Below, one piece after another: positions 53,016-64,000 of a stretch of 64,000 nt of DNA. The stretch's first letter is position 1, and the number at the start of each line of letters is the position of its first letter. The notes beneath the pieces are model-generated. The model was not told the origin of the DNA and did no database searches. It saw only the letters and a list, made by a program, of their open reading frames with translations. This DNA comes from Mesodorylaimus sp. YZB2_4. Lineage: Eukaryota > Nematoda > Enoplea > Dorylaimida > Dorylaimidae. The DNA lies in the NCBI GenBank assembly GCA_030248295.1, contig JASANH010000776.1, positions 372,001 to 436,000 of the forward strand, given 5' to 3'. The position numbers and the translations under genes are program-made.

Positions 53016-54790
53016 GGTCCTAATTGCAGCACCCTGGAGCCCCTGCTTGCTTGCACGTACTAGGTTTTTTTAGAGGATGGGAGGGGTAGCGAGAACACAA
53101 ATCCCATGATAATTTGTATGTGTGGTGTGAGCTGTCGATAAGCCGGGCGGATAGCATGAGAGATGGTGCGTGGGAGCGTTATACGAGTAACATTTTTTTT
53201 AACAAGGGAGCACGGTATTTTGTCTCGGCACCCTCTGCACGGAGCCAAATCTTTCACTAACCCGTGCACGCAAGTAGTGCAGTCTAAAAATTCGAGTACA
53301 CTGCTCTATTTTATTTTAGTGTTAGGAATTTAGTGCATCTATACCCTTTCTGCGTCGCATACCATGCATATCCACCCTACTAAATTGCATTATTCGTGAT
53401 GATAATTTCTTCACTTTGTGCCCGTACAATAAATCTGCCAGCTTTGACTGCAAAACCATGCAACCGAGTCTAACCATTCCGAGACCATAAAACATTATAT
53501 CTACATTTGAGCCCCAAACCATTATTCGACCTGAAACAAAGGTCTGCCTTCTTTTCTTTTTACGATACGATTAAAAACTAGTTACAATGAAACAGCCCAG
53601 AACGGTACTGGAAAAATGCGCCCAAAAACTTTGATTTGAGACGACGTATGAGGTAGTAGGGCTGTGGGCGACATGTACTTTGCCCCCAGGCATTGGTGGG
53701 AAACGACACAAGGGGTCTAATAAAATGAGAAAACAAAGATAGCCTAGCATTCTACAACCAAGACATTAACAAACACGCGCAAATCCATTTCTGCTCTACT
53801 TTCCACACAATCACTCACTCACACTCGAGTGAAAAGATAGCGAGTAAAATATATTTGTTTTTCTTACTTTACTAATGAAAATTTAACTTTTCCATCGCAA
53901 CAATTGACAGGGGAGCTGAAGAACAAGTTTTTCGAGACAAAAAAAGGATATCTTGGTCATACGAATTGTTTGATATAAAAGGAAGAGCAAGGAGCATTTC
54001 ACTGTAGTGCGCTTTCAATGAAATACGATCCCCATCAGCTAAGCTAGCCCTTTTGGACTGCGTACAACATCGGGTCTGATTTGGAGGACACAGCTTGAAC
54101 TCTAGTCGATGCTTACCTCTACCCTAGGTAGAAACCAGTCTAAACATAGGGGAAAACATAGGGAAAATAGCTTCACCCCGCGTTGCTTACACTCTAACTA
54201 GTCTTTTTTTTCATAATACACACACTCCGATCAGTTAGAAAGTTTCATCATTCCCTAAGATCGCCAGAACAAGAAGCAGCCCGTTAAATTCGGCAAAGTA
54301 GAAAGAGAAGCGTGAAAACTAGGAGGCCTAAACAATGCGAGAAGACTTTTAACTGAAATTTGATGGTCGTTGGTACTGTATTTGTTGAGAGAAGATGCAG
54401 AAAGTTCTGTATTGCAACTCCTCCAAGTGGACAAAGGATATATTCGGAAATAAAAACAACTAACCTTTGCTCCTTTTTTCGTTGAACACGCCATTACAGG
54501 CAAAACGCAGCAGTTAGGGCATAAGAAGCGTTCACCGCCCGTTATTTTAGTGGGTTTCCACAGAAACAGGGACGCGATGTAAGAGTTAGAGGCATCTGCG
54601 GTCGAAATACATATCAATAGCATAGGATCCAATAGAACGTACAGAAACGGTGCCACACCAACCAATGAGCCACCGAGACCATTTACGCCATTCAACCTCC
54701 TTCCCCATTTCCGTACTGCTCGAACCAGTTTTGGCGACCCGCATGTCCGGTAGTTCTCCTATATAATCTCCAGTCGGAGTCTGTATCTTC
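53016..54790. other. Left arm near the centre, weak antisense coding signal
   Basis: Mostly noncoding. On the minus strand, 54792-54586 (IQTPTGDYIGELPDM..) and 54695-54460 (FLCPNCCVLPVMACSTKKGAK) look mildly coding and may be exons of a gene cut by the palindrome centre; no family is recognised. Confidence 0.3.
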
Positions 54791-54879
54791 ACTGCCTCTT
54801 GAATTTCGTATCTGGAAGTAGTTCCTGCCCACTAAATCAATCCTTTCATCAGCCAAAGGTGAGCCAGAGCTTTTTTAGG

Positions 54880-56945
54880 CTGAAGACACGACTGGAGATT
54901 ATATAGGAGAACTACCGGACATGCGGGTCGCCAAAACTGGTTCGAGCAGTACGGAAATGGGAACAGAAAAGCGGTAGGGCACCTTGTCCAAGTGGTTCGT
55001 TAACAATGTAGTCCTCGTTAGATGGTTATCGCTCAATTGGTTGGTGTCTCGGTCCGTTCACCGTTTCTGTACGTATCTAGTTGGATCCTTAGTGCACTAT
55101 TTAGATAATGATATGGGGCTGATCGCGACACGCAGATGCCTCTAACTCTTACATCGCGTCCCTGTTTTCATGTTGGAAACCCACTTTAAAATCAAACGGC
55201 CCGCGGTGACACGCTTTCTTATGCCCTAACTGCTGCGTCTTTGCCTGTAATGGCGATGTTCAAACGAAAAAAGGAGCAAAGGTTCCAGTTGTTATTTCAT
55301 TTCCGAATATATCCTTTGTCCACTTTGGAGGAGTCTTGCAATACAGAACATTTCTTGCATCATTCTCTCAACAAATACAGGTCGACCAACGACCATCAAA
55401 TTTCAGTTAAAAGTCTTCTCGCATTGTTTCAGGCCTCCTAGTTTTCACGCTTCTCTGATTTCTACTTTGCCGAAACAATTTTAACGGGCTGTCGACTTCT
55501 TGTTCTGGCGATCATTCAGGGAATGTCAAATGAAACCTTTCTAACTAGATCGCCGAGTAGTGATGTCGGTATTATCAGAAAAGAAAAGACACCTTAGTTT
55601 ATAGCAGTGTAAGCCAACCGCACGAGGGTGAACTTGCAAAGCTAATGCATTCTGCCCTATGTTTTCCCCATATTGCAATTTAGACTGGTGCACCTTACGT
55701 ACCTCGAGCAGGTAAGCAGGTAAGCACATGCGACTAGAGTTCAAGCTGTACGTCCTCCACAATCCAGACCCGATGTTGTACGCCAGTCCAAAAGGGCTAG
55801 CTTAGCTGATGGGGATCGTATTTCATATGAAATGCGCACTACAGTGAAATGCTCCTTGCTCTTCCTTTTATATCAAACAATTCGTATGACCAAGATATCC
55901 TTTTTTTGCATCTCGAAAAACTTGTTCTTCAGCTCCCCTGTCAATTGTTGCGATGGAAAAGTTGAACATTTTTCATCTTAGTAAACGGTACAGAAAATAC
56001 AAATAATTATTTTACTCGCCATATTCTTTTCACTCCGCAGTGTGAGTGAGTATGATTATTTTGTGTGGAAAGTAGAGCAGAAATGGTATCTCTTGCGCGT
56101 GTTTTGTTCAATGATTTCTTGGTTGTAGAATGACTTTCAAGGCTATCTTTGTTTTCAATCTCGATTTTAGTTAGACCCAGAACTTGGTGTCGTTTCCCAC
56201 CAATGCCTGGGGGCAAAGTACATGTCCGCCCACAGCCCTACTCAAACCTCATACGTCGTCTCAAATCAAAGTTTTTGGGCGCATTTTTCCAGTACCGTTC
56301 TGTGGCCCTGTTTCATTGTAACTGGACCGTTTTTAATCGTATCGTAAAAAGAAAAGAAGGCAGACCTTTGTTTCAGGTCGAATAATAGGGTTTGGGGCTC
56401 AAATGTAGATATAATTGGTTCTGACTATGGTCATCCGGCAATGGTTAGACTCGGTTGCATGGTTTTGCAGTGCAGAAAAGTCTGGCCCAGATTTATTGTA
56501 CCAGGGCACAAACGTGAACGAAATTATCACATCACGAATCAATGCACGATTTAGTCAGGGTCGGATATGCATGCCAGTATGCGACGCAGAAAGGGTATCA
56601 GATGCACTAAATTCCTAACACTAAAATAAAATAGAGCAGTGTACTCGAATTTTTAGACTGCACTACTTGCGTGCACGGGTTAGTGAAAGATTTGGCTCCG
56701 TGCAGAGGGTGCCGAGACAAAATACCGTGCTCCCTTGTTAAAAAAAATGTTACTCGTATAACGCTCCCACGCACCATCTCTCATGCTATCCGCCCGGCTT
56801 ATCGACAGCTCACACCACACATACAAATTATCATGTTTGTGTTCTCGCTACCCCTCCCCATCCTCTAAAAAAACCTAGTACGTGCAAGCAAGCAGGGGCT
56901 CCAGGGTGCTGCAATTAGGACCTCACCTTATTATCTGAATACGGC
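54880..56945. other. Right arm near the centre, diverged mirror of 53.1-54.8 kb
   Basis: Aligns in reverse complement with 53080-54790, but with frequent insertions, deletions and substitutions up to about 56400; divergence is visibly higher than in the receptor exons. No intact gene. Confidence 0.6.
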
Positions 56946-59105
56946 CTACCTATGTTTCAATCCATCCTGATCATTACTGATGGCATTTGGCACTGCGGCC
57001 TCGTTGTTCAAAACGCTAGCGTAATTGTTGCCGTACACATTCGCCTCAAAGCTGCGGTACATGGTAGAATTCTGGGGGCCTGGCTTACTTTGGGCTGATT
57101 CATTTGGCTTTTGGTAATGGGTCACGGCTCCGGTTACAAAAGCGTCGGTCTTAGGCTTAGGTTTATAGCTGTCAATCGATTCCATCTCAGCTCACCGATA
57201 TGGTGGCTGAGAATTTTTGACTGGTGCCACGAGATCACTTGAATATTTGGTAGTGATTTGGAGTTTTTATGAGTTGGCTGAGTCGGATGATGGTTGGAGG
57301 GTCTAACTAGGCGCCACAGGCGTTCCAGAATAAGACATGATGTACCCATGACAACGCCAGCTACCAAAAGCCAGAATACACCTTGGGCTTTCTCGATTGG
57401 AATGGCGTCACCAGCGATATCAATGTTGCCTCCAGTGCCAATACCAGCTCCCAACGAAGTATTGCACCTTGTACCTCGATAGTAGGCTTGCATCATGCGT
57501 GCATCGTTAAGCCACTTTTCCACGAACCCGTTTTCGGCCAGCTTATTTATGCTAAAGTGAACAAGGTTTGAGTGTAGAATGGAGATCAAGCAGCTCGGAG
57601 ATGGGAGAGACTTTTGAAGTGTCAAGTCAAAGCTAGAGCTGGCTGATGCCAAACGAAGTCCCCAAATTTCTTTTGCAAACGCCATGTTCCGAAGGGCCTA
57701 CGAGCTGGGAGCATGCAGAATATCCCCGGAACGATCACTGGACTTACACTTCGTTGAACATGGGTATATATGGCGAGTTCTTTCGCATGCCGATGGCGTA
57801 CCACACTGGAATCAAGTCACCATCCAATGTGGTCACACTGCAGATTTTTGACGCTAATGCTTCCAGCGATTCCTTGGCGGCGATAAACACAAGCTTCGGT
57901 TGGCTTATGACGGCTGCAATGCCTTCTTCCAATGTAGTTACGTTAATCCATTTTGCTCGATTCATTTCAGACCATAAAGTTTGGAAAACTTCCAATCTGG
58001 AGTCCTAAAATGGAACTCTTGGCCCCATGTCCGTATCGTAAGCTGTACAGTCCAAACAGTATGTACGCGTACCCGTATGAAATTCATTCGCACATCTGAT
58101 GTATTCTGCATAACGATCTTGTAATTCGAGTCTTTCACTTTGACTACCATGTCATCTCGCGTATTGAACGGCAATGTAGATTTGGCGACAGCGAACAAAG
58201 CGACCATGTTTCCAGTGAAGAAGCCACATATGCTCAGTGATGCCAGCCACCAGAACGAAAGCATTGTACGCGTGGCAGCGCACGATGGCAACCGTGACAG
58301 ATCTAAAAGGCGTTTATTAGCCCTCAGCGGAAGGGTAAATTATCTCGGCCTACCTTGCTGTACGAAGATGGCGTAAAAAATCCAGATGCAATCCAGAAGG
58401 GAGAAATTTATTTCCATGTTTAGTTTCCGTAAACCAACGCACACACCCTTGAAGATGAAACCCGAGATGACAATGGAGAGAGCGATCAACGCCCACACCT
58501 GCCATTCCAAAGGGGCAGTGACTATCAGGAACCGATTATCGATAAACTGATCAGGCGATCGGATCAGCATGCCACTGGCCGTTGTCATGAAAGCAGTGGT
58601 GAAATCGATTACTTCCTTCCGGTCTTCATCGACTATCATAGAACCAGCTATCAGGTCCACCTCCTAAAAATGTCAAGCGAGGAGGCTAAAAGGTCTTTGA
58701 AATTTAGGCTATTTGATTTTACGTTGCGATATAGCTGTCCGATCATCCCATCCCAGCTTCCATCAGGTTGACGTCTGCCATACGAGGCGCCAGGACGACT
58801 TTTATTAAACGTGTATCTGAGACATACAAGTACATGGGCGTTAGCACCAGACATCATCCTTCACAGATCTGCTTACTTTAAGTGAAATCGATCTCCAACA
58901 ATTTTTAAGATATCCATGACAATCCCAGGCCCATGAAAGTGGCCTTCATTAAAATCGCTCTGCAAATCAGCGTTATTGACGAATGGCGGTTCCTAAAAGA
59001 GCAAGATCCCAATTTTGTTGGAGATAAGACCAGTGAAGAGCTTACTTCGACATAGAGCACTCTTAGGGTGGTACGTTCCAAATCCTTATAATCATGATGC
59101 TCCAT
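56946..59105 (-). pseudogene. Ionotropic glutamate receptor, right-arm copy with frameshifts
   Basis: Mirror of the left-arm gene: S1 exons (59105-58870), M1/pore exon (58660-58340), M3 exon (58303-58073), S2 exon (57995-57744) and M4/tail exon (57551-56946). Most exons are identical or differ by one residue (VTK/VAK, SDD/SND). Relative to the left copy the tail lacks single bases at four places between about 57189 and 57230, which shifts the frame inside the cytoplasmic tail after about QVIS. Real pseudogene or sequencing deletions; identity elsewhere favours the latter. Confidence 0.75.
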
Positions 59106-60144
59106 TCCGACCAGTGCAGTGGCGTGCCAGCGAACCTTCTTCAGAAAGAAGGTAGGACTGCCGACTGCCCGACTTTACCCTACCGCTTTGTAACTAGGTA
59201 GTGCCAAGACACAATTAAGCCTACCTAATCCAGCCCCTCAGCTCTCACCAAGAAAGCGTACAGCTACGCCTCTTCGTCCTTGCTATCAAGGCGCCTCATC
59301 TGAGAGTAACACAAATCTCATGCCATGAGACCCTCGTTGCGCAGGAAGATAGTCAACCTGCGGGACGGCTTCTCGAGGGGAGCACCTTGTCTTGCTCACA
59401 TCCGATTCAAAAGGATATTACTATTTAATTAAAGACCAGACGCGCTAGCAATGGAACTGACCACCCGAGTGAGGATCATTTTAATCATACCAACCCTAGC
59501 AGACTCGGAAAGGCCATCACGAGCGAGCAAATGTACCAGTATGACTTCTCGAATGAGTTTTTTGCCTTGCGCCTGAGCTCGCCGACAGGTAGAATAATTT
59601 ATCTTCAGGCTCACTTGGTCCGCGAGCTAGTAGAAAGATAAATTCTTGATAGGTTTTATCTTGAACATGCGACCCTAGTCCACGCACCAGTGCATCGATG
59701 TTCAATTTCTAAAAGCACGATGGGCCCGTTGCCTATGCTACCATAACTAGCTGACTGGCCAGAGACGGTCCACCTGGTCACACACTCCATGGAGACAACA
59801 ATTATTGACGAACGGAACAATAAGTTCTCGAGAGGAATCAACTTTCAACTTCTGCGTCACAAGCGAAGGACATTCGACGGGTAGCGGACTCTGCCTGCTA
59901 AAAGGCAGGTGGCGTAAAAGGCCGACTAATAGCCTTTTACTTACGGATAGATATAGTGCAATCTGCCTGAGGCCTTAGCCAACTGTCACTCGGTACTCGC
60001 CTCGCCAGAATGAACCACCTTGAAATTTACTGCTCTCACTCCGTGATGGTATCTCGCTGATTGTGAGTCAAAAGGTGGATCAACAGTGGCAAAGCTAGGG
60101 CAGAATCGCGGGGCTCGCTATACTGTTAGGGGGAACTTTTAGAT

Positions 60145-61637
60145 CTATAGTCTTTTCAATTTATCTGTGGCCGCCGCCAGCGTGGCGCCAGGCCGTCGGC
60201 TGCATGTAATTTTCCAGCCACCTGGCAGCTACTGGAGTGGAACTAGTTCTGTGATTCGCCAAGTCAGTATTTCAAGGAGTAATTTAAAGTATGAGACCGC
60301 TAATGACCTTGGCCAATTCGCATATTTCATATTTTTTACTTTTATGGGTATTTTATGTACATAATCAGGCACACTGCCCTGATTACAGGAACTACTGTAC
60401 TCCTTCCATCCGTCCCAGCTGTCCAACGTCCAATATTCCTGTTTTAGAATAAGCGATTGAAGCGCTTGCTCCGATCTTGAGGATCACACAAATTCGCCTG
60501 GCAAATCTCATATCACAGTTCATATTTCATAGCATCACGGTTCATATATATTTTCTAGATTTTGTGCCCAGTCCTCCTGATTAGGTCAAAGCATATCCAT
60601 TGAGTTGAGAAAGCAGTGATATTGGTGTAAGCCAATACTGAATTTTCAGTCAATCGCTCCTTAATACTTGAATCAAAAGCTCCATAATCCTTTGCTTTTG
60701 ATGTTTGCTCGACTGCTAGTGGTCGATCAAGTAAAGAGCGAAGTAGCCCACCTCTGGGCAGGGCTAGGCTTGAGGCCAGTTGTAAGGGAGGTTTTTTCTT
60801 GGACTGTCACAGGGCGTTTTCAGCATTGCAAGAAGGGATAATTTGTTGGGCTTTAGGTTTCAGAGAAGACTTCTTTGGTGCTTATGCCAATTTATATCCA
60901 TAATAGTCACGACGTATCACTTGACAATTTGACAAAATATCAGGGGCTTGCACCTCGCAGACCAAAGGACAAAGTCAGGTTTTTGGTTGCCCGCCCGGCC
61001 TCGTTTGTCATGGCACCACACTCTGGTTGCTGGTCTTCTACTTGGCATTCATATCCCTGAATCAAAATTAGAAAGCGTGTCTAATCGTAAGTCTTCGTTT
61101 CAGTTAGTGCCTGTACATCGTCTTCACCAATGCTCGCATCTACAGTGAGTTCATGTATACAGAATTATCACCGAAAGTGCAGTCTCAGAGCAGCGGCAAA
61201 ACAACCATAGCACGCCAATCTCTGCACAGACTGGTCTTGGGTGGCATGTACTTATCGTCAGCATTCAGCTGGGCCAGCTCTTTCCAAGGAAGGTCGATAA
61301 GAAGTCCAGGCACTAGCGGGCCTTTGCCGTGACATTGCTTCTGCAACCCCCATTTCAAAACTTTCAATTTCTCTTATAAATATATTCTACACATTTAAGA
61401 ATAATCACACACAGTGACCTCTACACAGACAGTATGGGGCTATACAACATGTATACTACCCCCCTCCACACAGAACAGGCGGGACAGCGCATGTGAAATA
61501 CACGGGGGGCCAACAAAAAAATGGGGGGGGACCATTGCCCCCACCGTTCCCCAACTTTTATTTCTCCGGTTTAAGTGTGCAGCCGACGGCCTGGCGCCAC
61601 GCTGGCGGCGGCCACAGATAGATTGAAAAGACTATAG
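60145..61637. mobile_element. TIR element, right-arm copy
   Basis: Terminal repeats at 60145-60204 and 61578-61637 match those of the left copy with a single substitution (AATTTATC for AATCTATC). The interval 61340-61570 is scrambled, with G and C runs replacing unique sequence seen at 48360-48590. Confidence 0.75.
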
Positions 61638-62112
61638 TTCGAGCACTATGATAACCATGTCAGATGTTCCTGGTTACTTCTCCCCTAGCATACCTAAATA
61701 AATGTAGGAACCCTTCCTACCGGACCCGTCCCTTTTCTTTGCGCAACGCGAATCACCCCGCCCACCTTCTGGTAGCCTCCTAGGCCGCCTCTACTACGGC
61801 GCCTCGTACGGTGCGGCAGTAGTAGTAGTAAAACAACAACGACGGACTAGTTGTTAGGACAGAAAAGAATTTAGCACCTCTCCTTACTAAACATCAGATA
61901 AGGAACTTACATCAAAAACCGGAAGACCAATAGAAAAACAACACCAGTAATACCATTCCAAGAGAAAAGAGAGCAAAAACAAACAGAGACTGACCCCTAC
62001 CAAACAAATCGCTCGGTAGGAGGGAGGGCGAAAACACAAAAAAACCAGCAACCAACAAGACTGATGAAAGAAGCATCATACAAGAGGGGAGCCAATAAAA
62101 CTGAAGCTCCAG

Positions 62113-62311
62113 TGTCACGTTGCTGTCCGACGTGACCGCGTGTGGAGAAGAGTAATCTCGAGACCAACCGCACTAGACGAGCATTATATTACGGTCCTCT
62201 GTACTCTACACAGTTCGCCTGCTCTGGCCGTAGCCCTGGCGAGCAAGCTTTACAATAACGCACACTACACTACATGATATCCACGCGGGAGATACAAACT
62301 TAACCGTGACA
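62113..62311 (-). repeat. Gypsy 3' LTR, right-arm copy
   Basis: TGTCACG..CGTGACA ends conserved; 199 bp because of an extra AAGCTTTACA-like segment. Same outer flank as the left copy (GAGCCAATAAAACTG), proving shared insertion site. Confidence 0.9.
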
Positions 62312-62467
62312 TTCACCTCCCCCTCAGTTTACACGAACTCCTACACGAAACACAAAATATCGAAACGCAAAAATCATGATCATTGGCGTCGTAAGTCGCC
62401 CATCTCCATTGACATCGTACGACCGTATTGTACGCTGTTGATTGAGTTTGACCGACGTCTCCGATTC

Positions 62468-64000
62468 CTATTGCACCCACTTCCGTCTCTCCTTCACCAA
62501 AGCCACACGACTGCGCGTGTCCTTCTCCTCCTCCAAGTACCTCTCCGCGTCTCGCATCGCACGAGGCAAACCTGCCGCCTTGGAGGCTAACACCTCCTTA
62601 TACTGCCTGTAGTCGAAGATGTTATCGCGCTCGACTAGTCCGTACTTCTTCTCGCCGAAGAAGTGTACACGAACCCAATTTGGTTTTATAGGCCTCTTAT
62701 CCGGGAATTCCGTTTCATCCACTATACGTGCTGGCAAATATGGGTGGTACTTCATTTTGGCCCACACTGCATCACCGACCTTCAGCAGTCTTGGTTTGCG
62801 TGGCCTATCCACCTCTGGCACATACCGCTTCACCTGTTCTACGTGAACACGCTTCTCTTCGCCAACTAATCCTCCTTGCGGACGGATAATCAAGTTGTGA
62901 GCCGATATCACTTGCGTGACACGATAGGGTCCAGTCCAGGAGCCCAACAGCTTCGATGATAAGCCTGCCGGTGTATGCATTCGCTTATACATCACCATAT
63001 CACCAGCCTGAAACTCCTTCTCCAGTTTCGTATTCTTATCCCAACGTTCCTTACGCTGTTCTTGCACTCGTTCTATGCTCTCATAAGCTAACCTCCGAGC
63101 TCGCTCGAGCTGCTGCACCACGTTCTCGCGATATTCGATCGCGCTGCCAAATTTGTTAGCTGAACTCGAGATACCCGTATCGATCACCAACCGTGCATCA
63201 AAACCATGCATCAGAAAGAACGGAGTCTCACCCGTCGCTTCATGGACTGACGTATTGTACGCGAATCGGGCAAACGGAACAAAACCACTCCAATTGTCCT
63301 GGTGATCTTGGTCTACGTACATTCTCAGCATATCGCGAAACACGCGATTCACTCTCTCCACCTGACCATCAGTCTGAGGTCTGTACGCTACCGTCAGGGA
63401 TCGTTTGATGCGCAATGCCTCGCACACGCCCTGCACCAACTCTGAGGTAAAATTAGCCCCTCTGTCCGACAACAATCGTCGTGGCGCTCCCCACCGACAT
63501 ATGATCTTGCTCTACCAAGATCTGGGCTACCGTCGCTGCCTTGATGTCTGGCACTGCGAACGCCTCGATGTACTTCGTCAAGTAGTCGCTCACGATTACG
63601 ACGCATTCTCTCCCACACCTTTCTGTATAGAAAGCACCCGTGGCATCGCCCCCCCCCATCCACCCCCCTATTGCAGTGCGTCTAACACCAGCGCGCAAGG
63701 ATAAAACCATCTATCCACCTCTCCCCCCACAAAACCCTCAAAATCCCCCCCCCGGACTTTGCGGCAGCATTCTTTTTCCAAATACCTTAGCGCCCGACAG
63801 AACTGATCTCCCTCTTCTCCTTAAGTCTGTCCGACAACTCCACTCTTTTTCCCCTACAGCCACGCAAACCATGCACATCGCTCCGAGAACCCCCACCTCC
63901 CCGCCCCCACCAACCCTTCCACTACCCCGCGACCACTGGTACTGCCCATACCCTCCCCTCACAACTTCCCCCCATGCCCCCACGCAACACAGACGACATA
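62468..64000 (-). pseudogene. Gypsy pol, right-arm copy (integrase end), continuing past the window
   Basis: A clean frame of 335 codons (63475-62468) covers LSDRGANF through QTDGQVERVNR to the C-terminal basic region, and reads through where the left copy has TAA. Upstream of 63475 the frame shifts (ILVEQDHM for ILVDKII) and from about 63620 the sequence is broken into C-rich runs, although landmarks such as the mirror of 45770-45890 can still be aligned to 63775-63880. Confidence 0.82.

Larger units (their letters stand above)
45650..64000. repeat. Giant inverted duplication (palindrome), arms at least 9.1 kb
   Basis: Left arm about 45650-54790 and right arm about 54880-64000 (continuing past the window) are reverse complements: gypsy integrase and 3' LTR, flank, TIR element, glutamate receptor and the downstream region all appear twice with constant coordinate sum near 109930 across the receptor and gypsy. 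The centre holds only 89 bp of unpaired sequence (54791-54879). Receptor exons are nearly identical between arms, but the right arm has many 1-nt deletions and scrambled patches (54960-56400, 61340-61570, 63620-64000). Both a real palindrome and a fold-back read or assembly artefact fit. Confidence 0.92.

Noticed and set aside
62468-63475. Second independent gypsy insertion
   Set aside because: The LTR flank is the same as at 47807 in reverse complement, so it is the same insertion carried by the inverted duplication.

Overview
The window is eukaryotic. Genes are split by many short GT-AG introns, often 50-70 nt and almost always with perfectly matching phases. Intergenic DNA is filled with dispersed repeats, and two retrotransposon types are present. 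The domain content (multi-domain extracellular receptor, SEA domains, tetraspanin, ionotropic glutamate receptor) is metazoan. Three things hint at a nematode: an LDLa/EGF/SEA single-pass receptor resembling the MUA-3/MUP-4 cuticle-attachment proteins, a secreted Cys-rich protein recalling CPG4-type proteins, and a divergent PP1-type phosphatase relic. This is inference; species and clade cannot be read from the sequence.

Region 1-19 kb: the last exon of an unknown gene; a three-exon secreted Cys-rich gene (1016-4591) with an antisense HMG-box (TFAM-like) gene nested in its second intron; a broken antisense PP1-type phosphatase (6203-6701); a poorly resolved zinc-finger-like gene (6806-7616); a complete six-exon tetraspanin (9692-11920); an antisense PHF7/G2E3-type PHD-finger gene (14258-15973); and a small antisense secreted gene with TTRR repeats (16675-16983). 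Between them lie SINE/MITE-like repeats, among them a pair of related copies near 1.4 kb and 17.6 kb in opposite orientation.

Region 19-42 kb: a very large mosaic receptor gene on the + strand. The assembled exons run from 22260 to 41904, with a probable signal-peptide and first-module start at 19178. Most of its extracellular exons are bounded by phase-1 introns, the signature of exon shuffling. An early cassette is tandemly triplicated; then come a polyproline and Ser/Thr exon, LDLa and EGF-like exons, four SEA-like blocks, one transmembrane segment and a cytoplasmic tail of about 230 residues built from many small exons. A roughly 5.3-kb intron (25871-31125) holds an antisense m-AAA protease-like gene with a changed protease active site, and a 5'-truncated non-LTR retrotransposon.

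Region 42-64 kb: a Ty3/gypsy element with 189-bp LTRs, a 1.5-kb element with perfect 60-bp terminal inverted repeats, and an ionotropic glutamate receptor gene. All of this is repeated in inverted orientation from about 54880 to the window end, giving a palindrome with arms of at least 9 kb around an 89-bp centre near 54.83 kb. The right arm carries many small deletions and homopolymer-rich scrambled patches. A real palindrome and a fold-back assembly artefact must therefore both be considered.
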